A stretch of 64,000 nt of DNA, from assembly GCA_000469685.2 (NCBI GenBank), contig LS997566.1, positions 47,200,373-47,264,372 of the forward strand, given 5' to 3'. Source of the DNA: Haemonchus contortus (lineage: Eukaryota; Nematoda; Chromadorea; Rhabditida; Trichostrongylidae). Both the position numbers and the translations under genes were made by a program. Shown piece by piece: positions 37,301-49,300 of the stretch. The notes under the pieces are model-generated. The model did not search any database and was not told the DNA's origin. It saw only the letters and a program-made list of their open reading frames with translations. How positions within the stretch are numbered: position 1 is the stretch's first letter; each line of letters opens with the position of its first letter.

Positions 37301-39233
37301 TACAGGGGTTTCCTTGAGATAGGTGCAGTCTCTACGGTGCTGGTGAAACTTGTCCGAGGATACACATGGATCAATCTTTGAGCCTTTACAACGCCCTACC
37401 TGGGCCGTTTTCCGGCCTGATACCGCCACATATGGTATACGAGGGAGCCTCGATTCCATCCAATGAGGAATCACAGAAATCATTTTTATCGTGAACTGTG
37501 CCTTGAAGCTTCAATCTACGGTTTCTCGCAGACTCGATACATGAAGAGCTTGGCAACCATGTGATAAACACCTCTCTTCCTCTTTTCGTTTTTGAGAATG
37601 TAACTGGAAGTCTCTTCAGATAATTTTGACTACCTTAGTTAGTGAATAATGAGAACGCCCAGCCTGAGACGGGGCTCAAACCTGTACCTACCAGAAAGAA
37701 CAAAAGTCTTTTGGCCGCTTAGTTAGGTTTAGGTTAGCGGTGGACCGTAAGCTTTGTCGCTTTACTTGCTAACTTCTATAGCCAACGATCGTTCCTTAAA
37801 GGTCCGAGCCCTTGATTACAAACGGGTTACTCCTGATGAGCAAGAGTGAACAAACTATACTAAATTCACCAATTTTCAATCGAAACTATTTTGACTATTG
37901 GAATGAGCCGCTTCGCAGGATAACCATTAGAAAGGTGCAAAATGATCCACAAACTCCGGAGTGACGAGAAGATTGAATGACATCAGGGGGCTTTGTGCTC
38001 GTCTTGAAACATCAGGGTAATGCTCGCAGGTAGCACTACCAGCTACAGCCATCTACGTCAGCCCAAAGATGTCTTATTTGGGAAGGTCACAACAGCTAGG
38101 AAGCAGGGTATAAGCTGTGGACCCTTGGGAAACGAAAACGAAGGCACGAACATTGACGGTCGCTAAGACAGCCGCCTGTGTTCCATGAAGGAGTCGAGCC
38201 CAAGGTTACGACGTCGAAATCAAGAGACTTTGGTGAGATTGTTCAGAGGTTATCCGTGATTCTTTCAACAGTTGACCTTTAACTCCGAATTTTTCACCAT
38301 TCACAAACACAGCAGAAGAGAACGGATATAGCTTCCAGGAAAGGAGATAGGCCTAGGAAACGGGTCCTGACATCGCGTAAAAAAGCGGAAAAAAAGCAAG
38401 TTCAGCTCAGATCAGTTAAAGACAAAGTGGAGGGAGGAGTGATGTGAGAACGAAAGTGTATATATCTCACCTCACTCGGTCTCGAATTATCATCGTCCTC
38501 CAGTCGATAAACAGCTGTTGGCTGATTAGACATGCTTTACGGATGTCGCTTTGAGCGAGGTCGAGATATTTGATCGGAGACCAGCTCCACCCCTGAGCAG
38601 TAGTTTCAGCTCGTTTTGTTTTCACGGAATTGATTGCAAAACCCGCCAGAACCGTAACGTGAAAGGCAACCTTCTAGGGGATGAAGGCAAATTCCCAGCT
38701 ATGAAGTAGCCAACCCTGGCAACATACTAGCTAAGCCACTCAGAATAGCCTGGACAACTGGTTTTCGATGGTACAAGTGTGTGAAATACTTTTATAGTCG
38801 ATGAGCATTTAGAAGGCTTCTGTCGCATGAATATAGGAATGGACACCTGGGTGGAATGTTAAATACCGAACGTACAATCAATCGAAGTTCCTTGGGGACG
38901 AAAAGAAAAGCAAGTAATGGCACATAAGGCTGATGATAGTTAAAAATACTTGACTACAAAAGTCTACCAGGGCCAACTTTGCCTACCAGTGCCTTCTTCA
39001 ACCTATGAAGTCTATGTATACAACTGTTCACGATCTTTGATCTAAATCCTTTATTACCCAACAATTTCATAACGGACTAGTCACTAAAATATGTCAACAT
39101 AGTAAATTAGCAATTGAATGAGATCAACAAATCAGAAGCGCATGACTTTCAAAGCATGGGTATTATATACAAAACTGAAAGACGTGAAAGTTGAGCAACG
39201 GAAACTGTTTGCCCGCTACTAAGGTCGGAGAAG

Positions 39234-42055
39234 TTATTCATTTTTAACGTGGTTCTGGTCGACTAGTAGAGCAGACTCGGACTCCTCACCGGCTTCAACT
39301 TCCTCTTCCTCTTCATCATCAGGATAAAACTCCTCTCTGTCAACACTGAAGTCTGCTGAGCAGATACTGCAAAAGAAAAAACTAATCAATGATGTATCTT
39401 TCAATTGAAAGCGGAATAAGGGTAATAATACAAGAGAAGCTTTTTTTAAATTAATTTGACGTCTATACCTACATTCAATAACTGCTTCTTTCCTACCATA
39501 TTACCCCTTACGAACACCGCTCTATTTTAATGACAAATACGAACAGTTCTTTTAATTACACTCGAATGTTCGCCAACAAAATTCGTGGTGCAAACTCGAA
39601 GAGAGTCATAAATCACCAGCAAGGAATTAAAGGTTCTGTAATATTTCCTACGAATGGAGGATTTTACTCCAGGTTCTGAATTGTATCGCCGAAAAAAAAG
39701 CTTAAAAAAGAGCAGATAGCAGATAGCCCACCTGTAACAAATAATGCTAAGAAATGCAATTGGCATCCCAAACAAAACTGATGACAATAGCGGTTGCGTA
39801 GCGAACATCTGGGTGACGTTCATGTACAATTCGAAAATAATTCGCCGTATCCGAGTTAGCAATGAACGGCCTATAACTGGCACAGAATGCAGAAAGATCT
39901 AATCACCAGATTAACACAACTCACCTCCTAGTGGAGTGGCCGTCCCCTTCTCAGTCCCATCAGCCAGATTACTAAGCCAAGTCACTAACGATCCACGCGT
40001 CACCTTCTCAGGATCATCTTCATTAAGGAAGTATTCGTATGTAGTGTAATTCAGCACGATAATATCTGAACAATACACTTTCCACTGAATCTTATACCTT
40101 GTAGTGAAATACTCGAAACAGAACCAACTAGGAGCTTCCATATTGTTCATAACTATAGTGGAAACTATATCTGAACCATCCATCCATGCAAATTGATAGC
40201 GGGACCACAGGTATTGTGATTTACGCAAATCCTCAGCTGCACCACGAGCCTAGAATATAGCTAATCAACTTCATAACAAACTCCATCGAAATATAAGCCA
40301 GAGTCGGCGATCATGATGCGAAATGGTTATCCCTCCAAAATCTGAAAAACCTACAAAAACCCACCTTCTCGTAGAATCTGCCAACCGGTGTTGACTGATT
40401 GTATCTCTCCAACTGGAACACATTACTTTACTTTAGATGGTTTTTAAGACGATAAATATAATGCGAACCTCATTACTTATCACAAGTACGAGCAGTTTCT
40501 TAGTAGTCGCCAGATCACGTAGATTTACACCAGACGCACGAGGCATCAACGGCCATCGTTCGGCCATAATCCAACTCTCCAGCCCTTCTAAAAAGAATTC
40601 TCAAGTATTTTGTATCAGAAACCTCCAGGCATTGCTGAATGAATTAGAACTATTGTATTTTTGGGATGTTCGTGAGTTTGAACAGCTATAACCTCGATCT
40701 CAGCAAAACCACCAAATAATGTGACTTAAATTCAATGAGGTTTACTGATGAAAAAATAGCGTTAACAATATCTAATTATCAGGAGAAGATCCTCCACTCT
40801 CACATGTTTATGAACTATCATATGTTCCTACCACTGGAGAATATAGTTCAAGTTCTCACCAACAGAGCCATGATATGGGAAGAATGAATCGTCTTTGAAT
40901 ACAGCCACCCGTGCGCCCGATTCCCTTAGTGTCGCTGGAACAGATGCAGGACTAGCAGAGAAGAATCTTGTCTGAAACACAGTAACTACTAGAACTCACA
41001 TGAACACTCTGGACCACTTATAAACTACAAGGGAAAATCCAATCTTATCTTGAATACGAAGTTAAATAAATCAAAAAAAAAATGTTTCAAAAAGGCCAAA
41101 CACACTTTAGAAAACAACGATTGAGCTATTTCTTCAAATTTGCTGTAGGTCTCATCTTTTTCATCTCCAATTATGACGAATGAAGGGTCGCTCCGAGAGT
41201 CCCGTCTAATCTGAAGCTGAGAGTGTTTTTGAAAAATAAACGACAAAGAAAGGCTAAAGAAGAACTAGAGGACGACTCACGTCATTGACTCTCACAGCAT
41301 TAATTTTTTCTATAATTGGCGCTGAACTTTTGACGACAAAGTTAAATAGGTCTTCTTTGCTGCGTTCTCCAGTATATTCTAACCTACGTCCTTGACGAAA
41401 GCTGAAAAGCAATGTTTCTGCCATGTTTTACGGTTACTGAAGCGGCACTACAAATACATAGATTCTGCACACAAAGGATTGTATAAGAATGTACAACTCA
41501 CAAAAAAATCGTAGGATATCCTGATATGGAAAGGCTGTTACAGACACTTGTGAAACGTGTGCAGTCCATCTTTGCAACTCTGACTGGCAGATTTTTATCA
41601 TTGACTGCATGTCCAAGGTGTTCCCATATTGGGAAAAGTCGCTTGCAGTGAGCACACCATGGAGCGTAGAACTGAAAAAAGATCTTTACATAACCGAATG
41701 AACTCGAATCCATCAGTTTCATAGAAAAAAAGCGGATTTCTGATCAATAAATCATTTTTTCCACCACATCATTGTCACTGCCAAACCTAAAGTTGGCAAG
41801 TACCTCAGCGACTGTAGAGAAAGGCACAGAATCTACTAAAGGCACTTGACTTTAGCGAGAATCAAACCAAGGTACTTTGATGGTCAAAGAGAAGAGGGTA
41901 ACTCGGCGCAAAAACTCATCACCTACTTTTACTATCCAGAATCCTTCATTCATGACATCCAGAAACTTCTCGTTAAGGTCGATTACAACTGTCAACGTAC
42001 CCGCTGCAAAGCAGCAAGGGACAATGGACAGCAAGATTAGCGGATAGAACTGCAT
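39234..42055 (-). CDS. TMX3: TMX3-type transmembrane thioredoxin-related protein disulfide isomerase
   Basis: ER membrane thiol-disulfide oxidoreductase. Eleven exons join in phase to 447 residues: 42055-41927, 41671-41502, 41401-41281, 41216-41106, 40971-40860, 40587-40469, 40412-40365, 40249-40129, 40065-39925, 39870-39732 and 39366-39234. Order of parts: signal peptide (MQFYPLILLSIVPCCFA); thioredoxin domain with FYAPWCAHCKRLFPIWEHL (Cys49 and Cys52) and the cis-Pro loop SGYPTIF; the TMX3-specific middle region (LESWIMAERWPLM, WMDGSDIVSTIVM, APNIIVLNYTTYEYF); a membrane helix (LLSSVLFGMPIAFLSIIC); and an acidic cytosolic tail (FYPDDEEEEEEVEAGEE). The active site is CAHC where the family usually has CGHC. 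The intron at 40128-40066 is only 63 bases and uses a weak GTTGGT donor. The tail ends in VKNE, not a classic KKXX signal. Confidence 0.94.
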
Positions 42056-43303
42056 CGACTCTAGAAGGGCTGAAATAGTTAATAGTTAGTACCGATGACA
42101 GGATATACACGACACAAAACACAGGAGAGGCGAACCAATTAGTCAAAAATCAAACTGTTCGAGAAAAGCACGAGGTTCTCTACTCTCTAGTGGCATTTCA
42201 GCAAGGAGAATGCCTATGACAAACGTTTTCGGAGTTTTCATTGCATGAGAAACTCTAATTTCAACAACATTAGTCGTATAAAACATACCAAAGAGTTAAA
42301 ATTCCTATCGTAGTCGCAAAATAAAAAAGCGAATGAGGTGCTTTGTCCGTAAATGCTCTGCAACTAAAACATGTTATTTTACGGCTAAAGGCTTTACGGA
42401 ATGTTCTCGGATGCATGCTTATTTTCGTACATGCGTGGGAAGTTTTTTTATGGATCATTCAAATATTGCTTTCGATTCTGTGGAGACCCACTAAAATGCG
42501 ATCGACAAAACTCCATTACCGGTCCCATGGAGTAAATTTGCGTGCATATTTTTCCACTAACATGTAAGTAAGTAACATGGGTGAATGATTTATTCCTGAA
42601 AATTTAAGAAAGGAAACGACTGAAATACAAAGGAAAGCAAATACGAAGCAACAAATGAAAATGAATCTTCAACATCGCTAATACACATGCGTTAGAAACC
42701 CTCCAAAGAAATTGTAACGAAATAGATTGAAATAAGAATTCCAACTAGAAAGAGTCAGTCATTCCAACTCCATTTTCTACGGAAAGCGACCGCCGCACAT
42801 TGCCAAAGCTTAAGCCCCGCCCCGATCCCGATCGATAGCTGCCGGGCTGGGTAGGCCGGAATTACTTGAGTTTCCCATCCTAACAATGGTAGGAACGAAT
42901 GACGAAGTGAGTGGAGTCGATCAGACCCTTTCCAGGATGGCCCATTCAACTTTCATTAGGATTATTGTGGTATTGGATGCACATTTGGCTTAAACGGTTG
43001 TTGTACAGAGTACAACTCATTGTATGTACCTTCCCAGGTGAGTCTACTACCAATCCACCGACGCCGGAGTGATGAAAGGCTTGGTTCACCCAGACAGGTA
43101 TCGGTTCGGACCATACCTATGGTAGCGATTGCACCTGAGGATACCATCCTCCGCCCGTTTTTACTACAAAACCCCGCGAAATTTACCTAATCATCCTAGG
43201 TTTCCGTGTTTATCATTTCTTTTTGAGAAGAACACTTCCAAATTTAATTTTTTCCTTTTTTTTTACAAAATTTATGTATAGTATACAACAAATAACAAAA
43301 AGA
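42056..43303. other. Intergenic gap with a retroelement-like tail
   Basis: Separates the TMX3 start from the P-glycoprotein 3' end. The only structure seen is the repeat-like block at 42760-43160. Confidence 0.5.
42760..43160 (-). repeat. Possible RTE-type LINE/SINE 3' end
   Basis: On the minus strand the words CCTGTCTGGGTGAACCAAGC, CTTTCATCACTCCGG, GTCGGTGGATTGGTAGTAGA and CACCTGGGAAGG resemble the conserved 3' region of nematode RTE-like retroelements as I remember it. GC content is above that of the flanks. No second copy lies in the window, so this rests on recollection of the motif. Confidence 0.35.
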
Positions 43304-46300
43304 TCAATCCGTTTTGGCAAGTTGTTGTGCCTTCACCAGCAGAGCATATTTGCCGTCCGCTTCAATGAGCTCCTCATGTGTTCCATACTCCACAACGGCA
43401 CCATTTTCAATGTAGTAAATCCTGAAAAGATGGTGAACATTCGAGAAATTCACTGATGAACATGAACAAACTTCCAGTCATGACCTTACCTATCAGCGTC
43501 TCTAACGGTACTCAATCTATGTGCTATTGTAATCGACGTTCTGCCATGGCTTGCTTCGTTTAACGCATTTTGAACCACCTTAAAAAAATATGATTTATCC
43601 ACAAAAATTCAGAGGAGCTATGATATATTCATAATGGATTGGGTAGCAGAGTTACAGATTCCAGTTGCTACAGTGGTACAGTGTAATGACCAGAAAAATA
43701 GCCGTAGTGACCTTTTCGCTTTCGGTGTCAAGTGCACTAGTAGCTTCATCTAGCAGTATGACTTTAGGTTTGCGAATCAAAGCTCTGGCTATGGCGATAC
43801 GTTGCTTCTGACCACCTGATAGGCTGCCTCCCTTCTCGCCAACATCAGTTTCGTATCCCTGAAAGCTTAAGATAGCTGGTAGATTTTTTGTTAATCCAAA
43901 CTGGATTCTTTCAGGACCTGGGGAAAGGCTTCAACAAAGTTGGCCGCATTCGCCTGCCTGCACGCCTCCTGTACCTCGGCTACACTGACATCTTCCAGTC
44001 CCAGCGTAATGTTTTCGATGATCGACCCTAAATTAATTAAATTTTAGGACACCCGCAGGAGAAGCATCGTATGTATCACCTTTGAAAAGAATAGGCTCCT
44101 GCCCTACGAGGGCGATGTTGTTCCGAAGGTGAACGCGACACAACTGCTTCAGCTCGTGGTTGTCGATTTTCTGAAAGCGACTGGTCGAATCCTATTGAAT
44201 TTGACCAAATTCTTTGTTATGATGTGACTTCAGTGCAAAACATAAGTCTCCATTAACTCACAATATTACCACTGTCCGGTTCGTAGAATCTCTCCAGAAG
44301 CTGGATTACTGTACTCTTCCCACAGCCCGATGCACCTACAAGGGCTATGGCCTGACCGCATCGTGCCATGAGATTTAGATTTTGGGCAACCTAAAAAGTA
44401 AGTTTCGGTGTAAAGCTCATCGAAAAGCTATCCAGCCTTAGCAACATTTTTCTGAAGGACAACATGGAGGATTTGTTTCCAGAGAAATCGATTCGAAAAT
44501 AACCTTCACATCTGGCCGTGATGGGTAGCTGAAGGTCACCTTTTCAACTTTGATGGAGCCATCCAGTTCCTGAAAGATTGGCGATCTACCTTGTCAACTT
44601 TGTATTCAGTAGGGTAATGCTTCAGCCGAGAAAATACGTACAGGTGTTGCACCGCCTTCCGCCTTTTTATAGCTGTCGATGAGGGCATACAAAGATTGAG
44701 CAGCAAAATGTGATCGAACGAAATCACCCAGAGCTGCTGATGCAAATATTACAGCCCATCCAGCAAAGTTTGCACTCGTTGCCGACCTGGAACAGCGAGT
44801 ATAATGCCCGGAGACCATGGTGTAAGCTGATATTTTTTTCCGAAGTCATAAAAAAACAAAAGTGCGGTCCTACGTCTATTTAACTCAAAGAGAGTTGAGA
44901 AAAATTCGAGCATGAAAATAGTCTCTGAAGCTACTGACTGACTTCCCTGACGGTAGAAAGGATCATTGGAGAGAGTGACACGGATCCAGAAATCTTCCCC
45001 CACTATTTCAGCATTTCAGTCAGCTCTATCAGCAAAACCCAATGCTCTCTATGAGCGATAATAAGCTGCTTTTTAACTTCTCTAAGTCCTTTCGATGGTT
45101 GGCGAGCTCCCCATGAAGGCACACTCCTATTCAGCAAAAATTACAACCTATTTCCACTCGGGATTGGAAAGTGTTTGCAGCAGATTCCCCGAGCAACCCT
45201 GAGAAACCAGCTGGAATCATGACGATTCAATATTATGTAACAGCCGCGATGCGAGCGGATGGCCACGAGTGCTATCTCAAAGGGAAGAAATAACCTAGGC
45301 ATACATACTATTACTATTACTACTATTAATTACTATTATTTATGTTTCTATCTTAATGCTCCGGACAAATTCTGTTTGACACAATCCGCTTCTATTGGTA
45401 ACCCTACAAGACAGTTTTTGGTGGGAAGATATGTTATTTGAACTCGACGTCTACCTATTTCTTTAGTCCCCTTGATTTTTTTATCCTTCGTAGATATTTA
45501 TACTTATTATGTTTCACGCATTAGATATTGACTCATAACTCCCTTTCGTTATATGTATCGTGACATCTGTATCAACCCAAATTAAACAGTCATCTCCTAG
45601 TCACGGAAGAGTCCAGGATGATGGCTTACATTGGTTCATAAGATTAAGAAGCGAGACGAACCAATTTTTTGTTTTTTGTCTTCTCTTGTATACTAACCTA
45701 TAACCTATGTCTCTTTTTAATGTGGCTGCTGCAGGAATCATGGAATATGAGAAGTATTGTCGTTGATTACTTACACGACTGTGTCCTTCGAATCAACACG
45801 TCCAAAGTAAATCATGCTAGCTCCAATTCCGTAGGTTACCAGATCGGAAAAATAGATGTAAGACTGGGTGAGCCCAAACTGGATCGACTGATATATCGTT
45901 GTCTGAATAGCAGCTTGTTAAAACCGTGTACTCCATTTATTTACATTTGATAACGTGGACGACTTTGTGTTGAAAAACCTTTTCTTGAAAAGGTCCTGAG
46001 CTTATTTGTTAGTCACGGGACGCCTTCCTGGTGGAATCCGTTGCCGGAAGTAGAACATACCCATTTCTCTTGTTTCTTGACAACGGCCTCGTAACTTTCA
46101 TATTTTTGCAAAAAGTAATCCTGAACGGCCAACAGTTGGATAGTTTTGGCGTGCTCGAACACTTCAATGGAGAGCTGAATGAGACATGGGTTAAGTGTGA
46201 ACTGCATAGGTGTTCTAGGGAACCTACTTCAGGAGTTTTGTCAATTTCGGACTTCTTTTCCATACTGGCAGAAATTCTGTTACTGGTAATCCACATGCTG

Positions 46301-49300
46301 ACAATGAACAAAGCCAACAAAACGGTCATGGCCACTCCACTCTCCCAACAGGCGATAATAGACAGTGGAATACAAACGACCACAGCACACATATTGTTCA
46401 CCATCAGCATGAAACGGTAGTCGAGACACTGCAATGAAACACCGTTGTTGAAGGTTCTGAGAGTTATAGTTATGTACAGGAGTGAGTATGTCTATGGGTA
46501 TATTCCGATAGGAAATAAAAGGAAGTAAACGGCTAAGTGTAGGAAAATGTACAGTACTCGCCGTAAAAACTCAAAAATTTGCGATAATACCGCGAGTTCG
46601 CGTCCTTTTCGTCTTTTCTTGTCTGTTCCGCCTCTATTTGATGGTTATGAAATTATAAACTCGCAGTCGAATTACATTGGGCAAGGAACGTCATAGAGCT
46701 ACCTCGGATGGAGTCGAACGCCGAGGTGCCGCAGGAGATTGATCCACCTCATAATCGTCGAGTGAGCTCGAGCAAGGACCGTGCCGACACTAGGTTCATA
46801 CTAGTTTTATGCATTCATGCGTATTCGTTTATTGCTAGCCTTAGTGATTTTACCAATATACAGTACTCGCCGTAAGAACTCAAAAATTTGCGATAATACC
46901 GCGAGTTCGCGTCCTTTTCGTCTTTTCTTTATAAATCGCTTTAAAATAAATTAACCGAAGAGAAAAAAAAATACCGTTGAATTCAGCTCATCGAGCTCTA
47001 CAAGAAGATACCCTAAAATGTTGAAGATGCTTTATTTTGGATTGCGCCATGCACTTGAACTCCATCCGAAAAGTGATTGCATGCACATGGGGTGCACACT
47101 TTAGTGCTTGAAGGAGCTCATTGGTCCCTGAAGATGATCTGTTTAGAATTTGCTTTGGATTGCGCCACGCACTCGATTTTACTCAGTACAGTGTGAAAAT
47201 GATTATTGGTTTTCATCAGTCCACATTGTTCCTTTTTTGATTTCAAGGCTGTAGATAAGTGCATGTACAATTTCTGCACTCAACACTCTTTTTTACAGGT
47301 TCCATTGAGAATATGACATCAATTTACGGCAAAATAACGAAGTCGATTTTTTGGCATTATTCAATTTTGTGGAGCAGTTTTCTGCGGAACCTGAGGAGTC
47401 GGTAGCGAGGCAATTCATTATTGTAGACTACTCTTTGTGTTCTTCGAGATTGTTATGGTACACCTTATCAAAGATTAACAGTCCTCTCTTGGTACGGCTC
47501 CAAACTTCGCTTATCGTCACGCTCAAATTACAAAATTATGCTTTTTCCCCTTGCCGCTTGAATTTTTGCAATCAAATTGTATACTGTTAGATTCTCCGTA
47601 GAAAGTGCTACTAAGGATTGTTTCTTCCCCTAGCAGAAAGGAAAAAAACGTTGTTTTATGATTTGGGCTTGACGAAGTTCGAAGTTTGGAGCCGTACCAA
47701 GAGAGGACTGTTAATCCTTGATAAGGTGTACCATGACAGCCTCGAAGTAGACAAAGAGTAGTCTACAATAGCGGATTGCCTCGCCGCCGCCTCCTCTGGT
47801 TCCGGAGAAAAATCCTCCAAAAATGGGAAAATGCCAAAAAATCGACTTCGTTATTTTGCCATGAATTGATGTCATATTGTAAATGGAAACTGTAAAGAGG
47901 ACTGTTGTGTGCAGAAGCCGTAATTGCACTTATCTACAGCCTCCACATTATAAATGAACGATGGAAACCGCTCCTTCAGATCGTCTCAAAACTCCCATTC
48001 AAACTGCCCCACTTTCCCGCCACTACAGTACTCCGTCACCTGCAGAATCTAACAGTGTACAACGCAGCTGCAAAAAGACCAACGGCAAGGGAAAAAACAT
48101 TGTTTTGTGAATTGGGCTTGACGAAGTTCGAAGTTTGGGGACATACCAAGGGAGAAATTTTGATCGATGATAGGGTGTACCATAATCGCCTCGCAGAATA
48201 CAAAGTGTAGTCTACGACAGTGAAGTGCCTCGCTGCCGCCTCCTCAGGTTACGGAGAAAAATTCCTCCGAAAACTGGAAAACGCCAAAAAAATCGACTTT
48301 GTTATTTTGCCGTAAATTGATGTCATATTCTCAATGGAACCTGTAAAAAAGAGTGTTGAGTGCAAAAATTGTAGATGCACTTATCTACAGCATTGAAACC
48401 AAAAAAGGAACAATGTGGACTGATGAAAACCAATAATCATTTTCACACTGTACTGAGTAAAATCGAGTGCGCAGCGCAATCCAAAGCAAATTCTAAACAG
48501 ATCATCTTCAGGGACCAATGAGCTCCTTCAAGCACTAAAGCGTGCACCCCATGTGCATGCAATCACTTTTCGGATGGAGTTCAAGTGCATGGCGCAATCC
48601 AAAATAAAGCATTTTCAACATTTTAGGGTATCTTCTTGTAGAGCTCGATGAGCTGAATTCAACGGTGTTTTTTTCTTTTCGGTTAATTTATTTTAAAGCC
48701 ATTTATAAAGAAAAGACGAAAAAGACGCGAACTCGCGGTATTATCGCAAATTTTTGAGTTCTTACGGCGAGTACTGTATATTAGTAAAATCACTAAGGCT
48801 AGCAATAAACGAATACGCATGAATGCATAAAACTAGTATGAACCTAGTGTCGGCACGGTCCTTGCTCGAGCTCACTCGACGATTATGAGGTGGATCAATC
48901 TCCTGCGGCACCTCGGCGTTCGACTCCATCCGAGGTAGCTCTATGACGTTCCTTGCCCAATGTAATTCGACTGCGAGTTTATAATTTCATAACCATCAAA
49001 TAGAGGCGGAACAGGTGCGCCGAGTTCGGCTGGCTTTGCGTTGAAGGTTTTACACGACGATGATGCAACCTGCGTGACGACTAACGGGCGACGACGATCG
49101 AGTAGGAGACACTGCATAGTAGCAGCAAGCGGCGTCCCTTCACTCCTTGCCGACGACGGTTCTTCCCTGACAGAGCAGCGTGACCCAGATAGTTTTTTTA
49201 AAGTCGGCGCAGCGGATGACCGAACAAATTAACATATCCAGCTACAATACTTTTGCCAAAGATATTAATACTTTTGCAACTAGGTCCGAATACCCAGGGA

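Larger units (their letters stand above)
27769..39233. other. Long gene-poor, purine-rich stretch
   Basis: About 11.5 kb without a recognised exon. From roughly 28.5 to 38.9 kb the plus strand is rich in A and G, so the minus strand is T/C-rich. That is the skew seen in introns of minus-strand genes, and the stretch may contain unseen 5' exons and introns of the phospholipase-like gene. It holds a tRNA-like remnant (32851-32916), a perfect hairpin (34342-34393) and several copies of a short dispersed motif. A likely poly(A) signal of TMX3 lies near 39046 on the minus strand. Confidence 0.45.

Noticed and set aside
46031..46420. 129-codon plus-strand frame
   Set aside because: Antisense shadow of two P-glycoprotein TMD2 exons and the 53-base intron between them.
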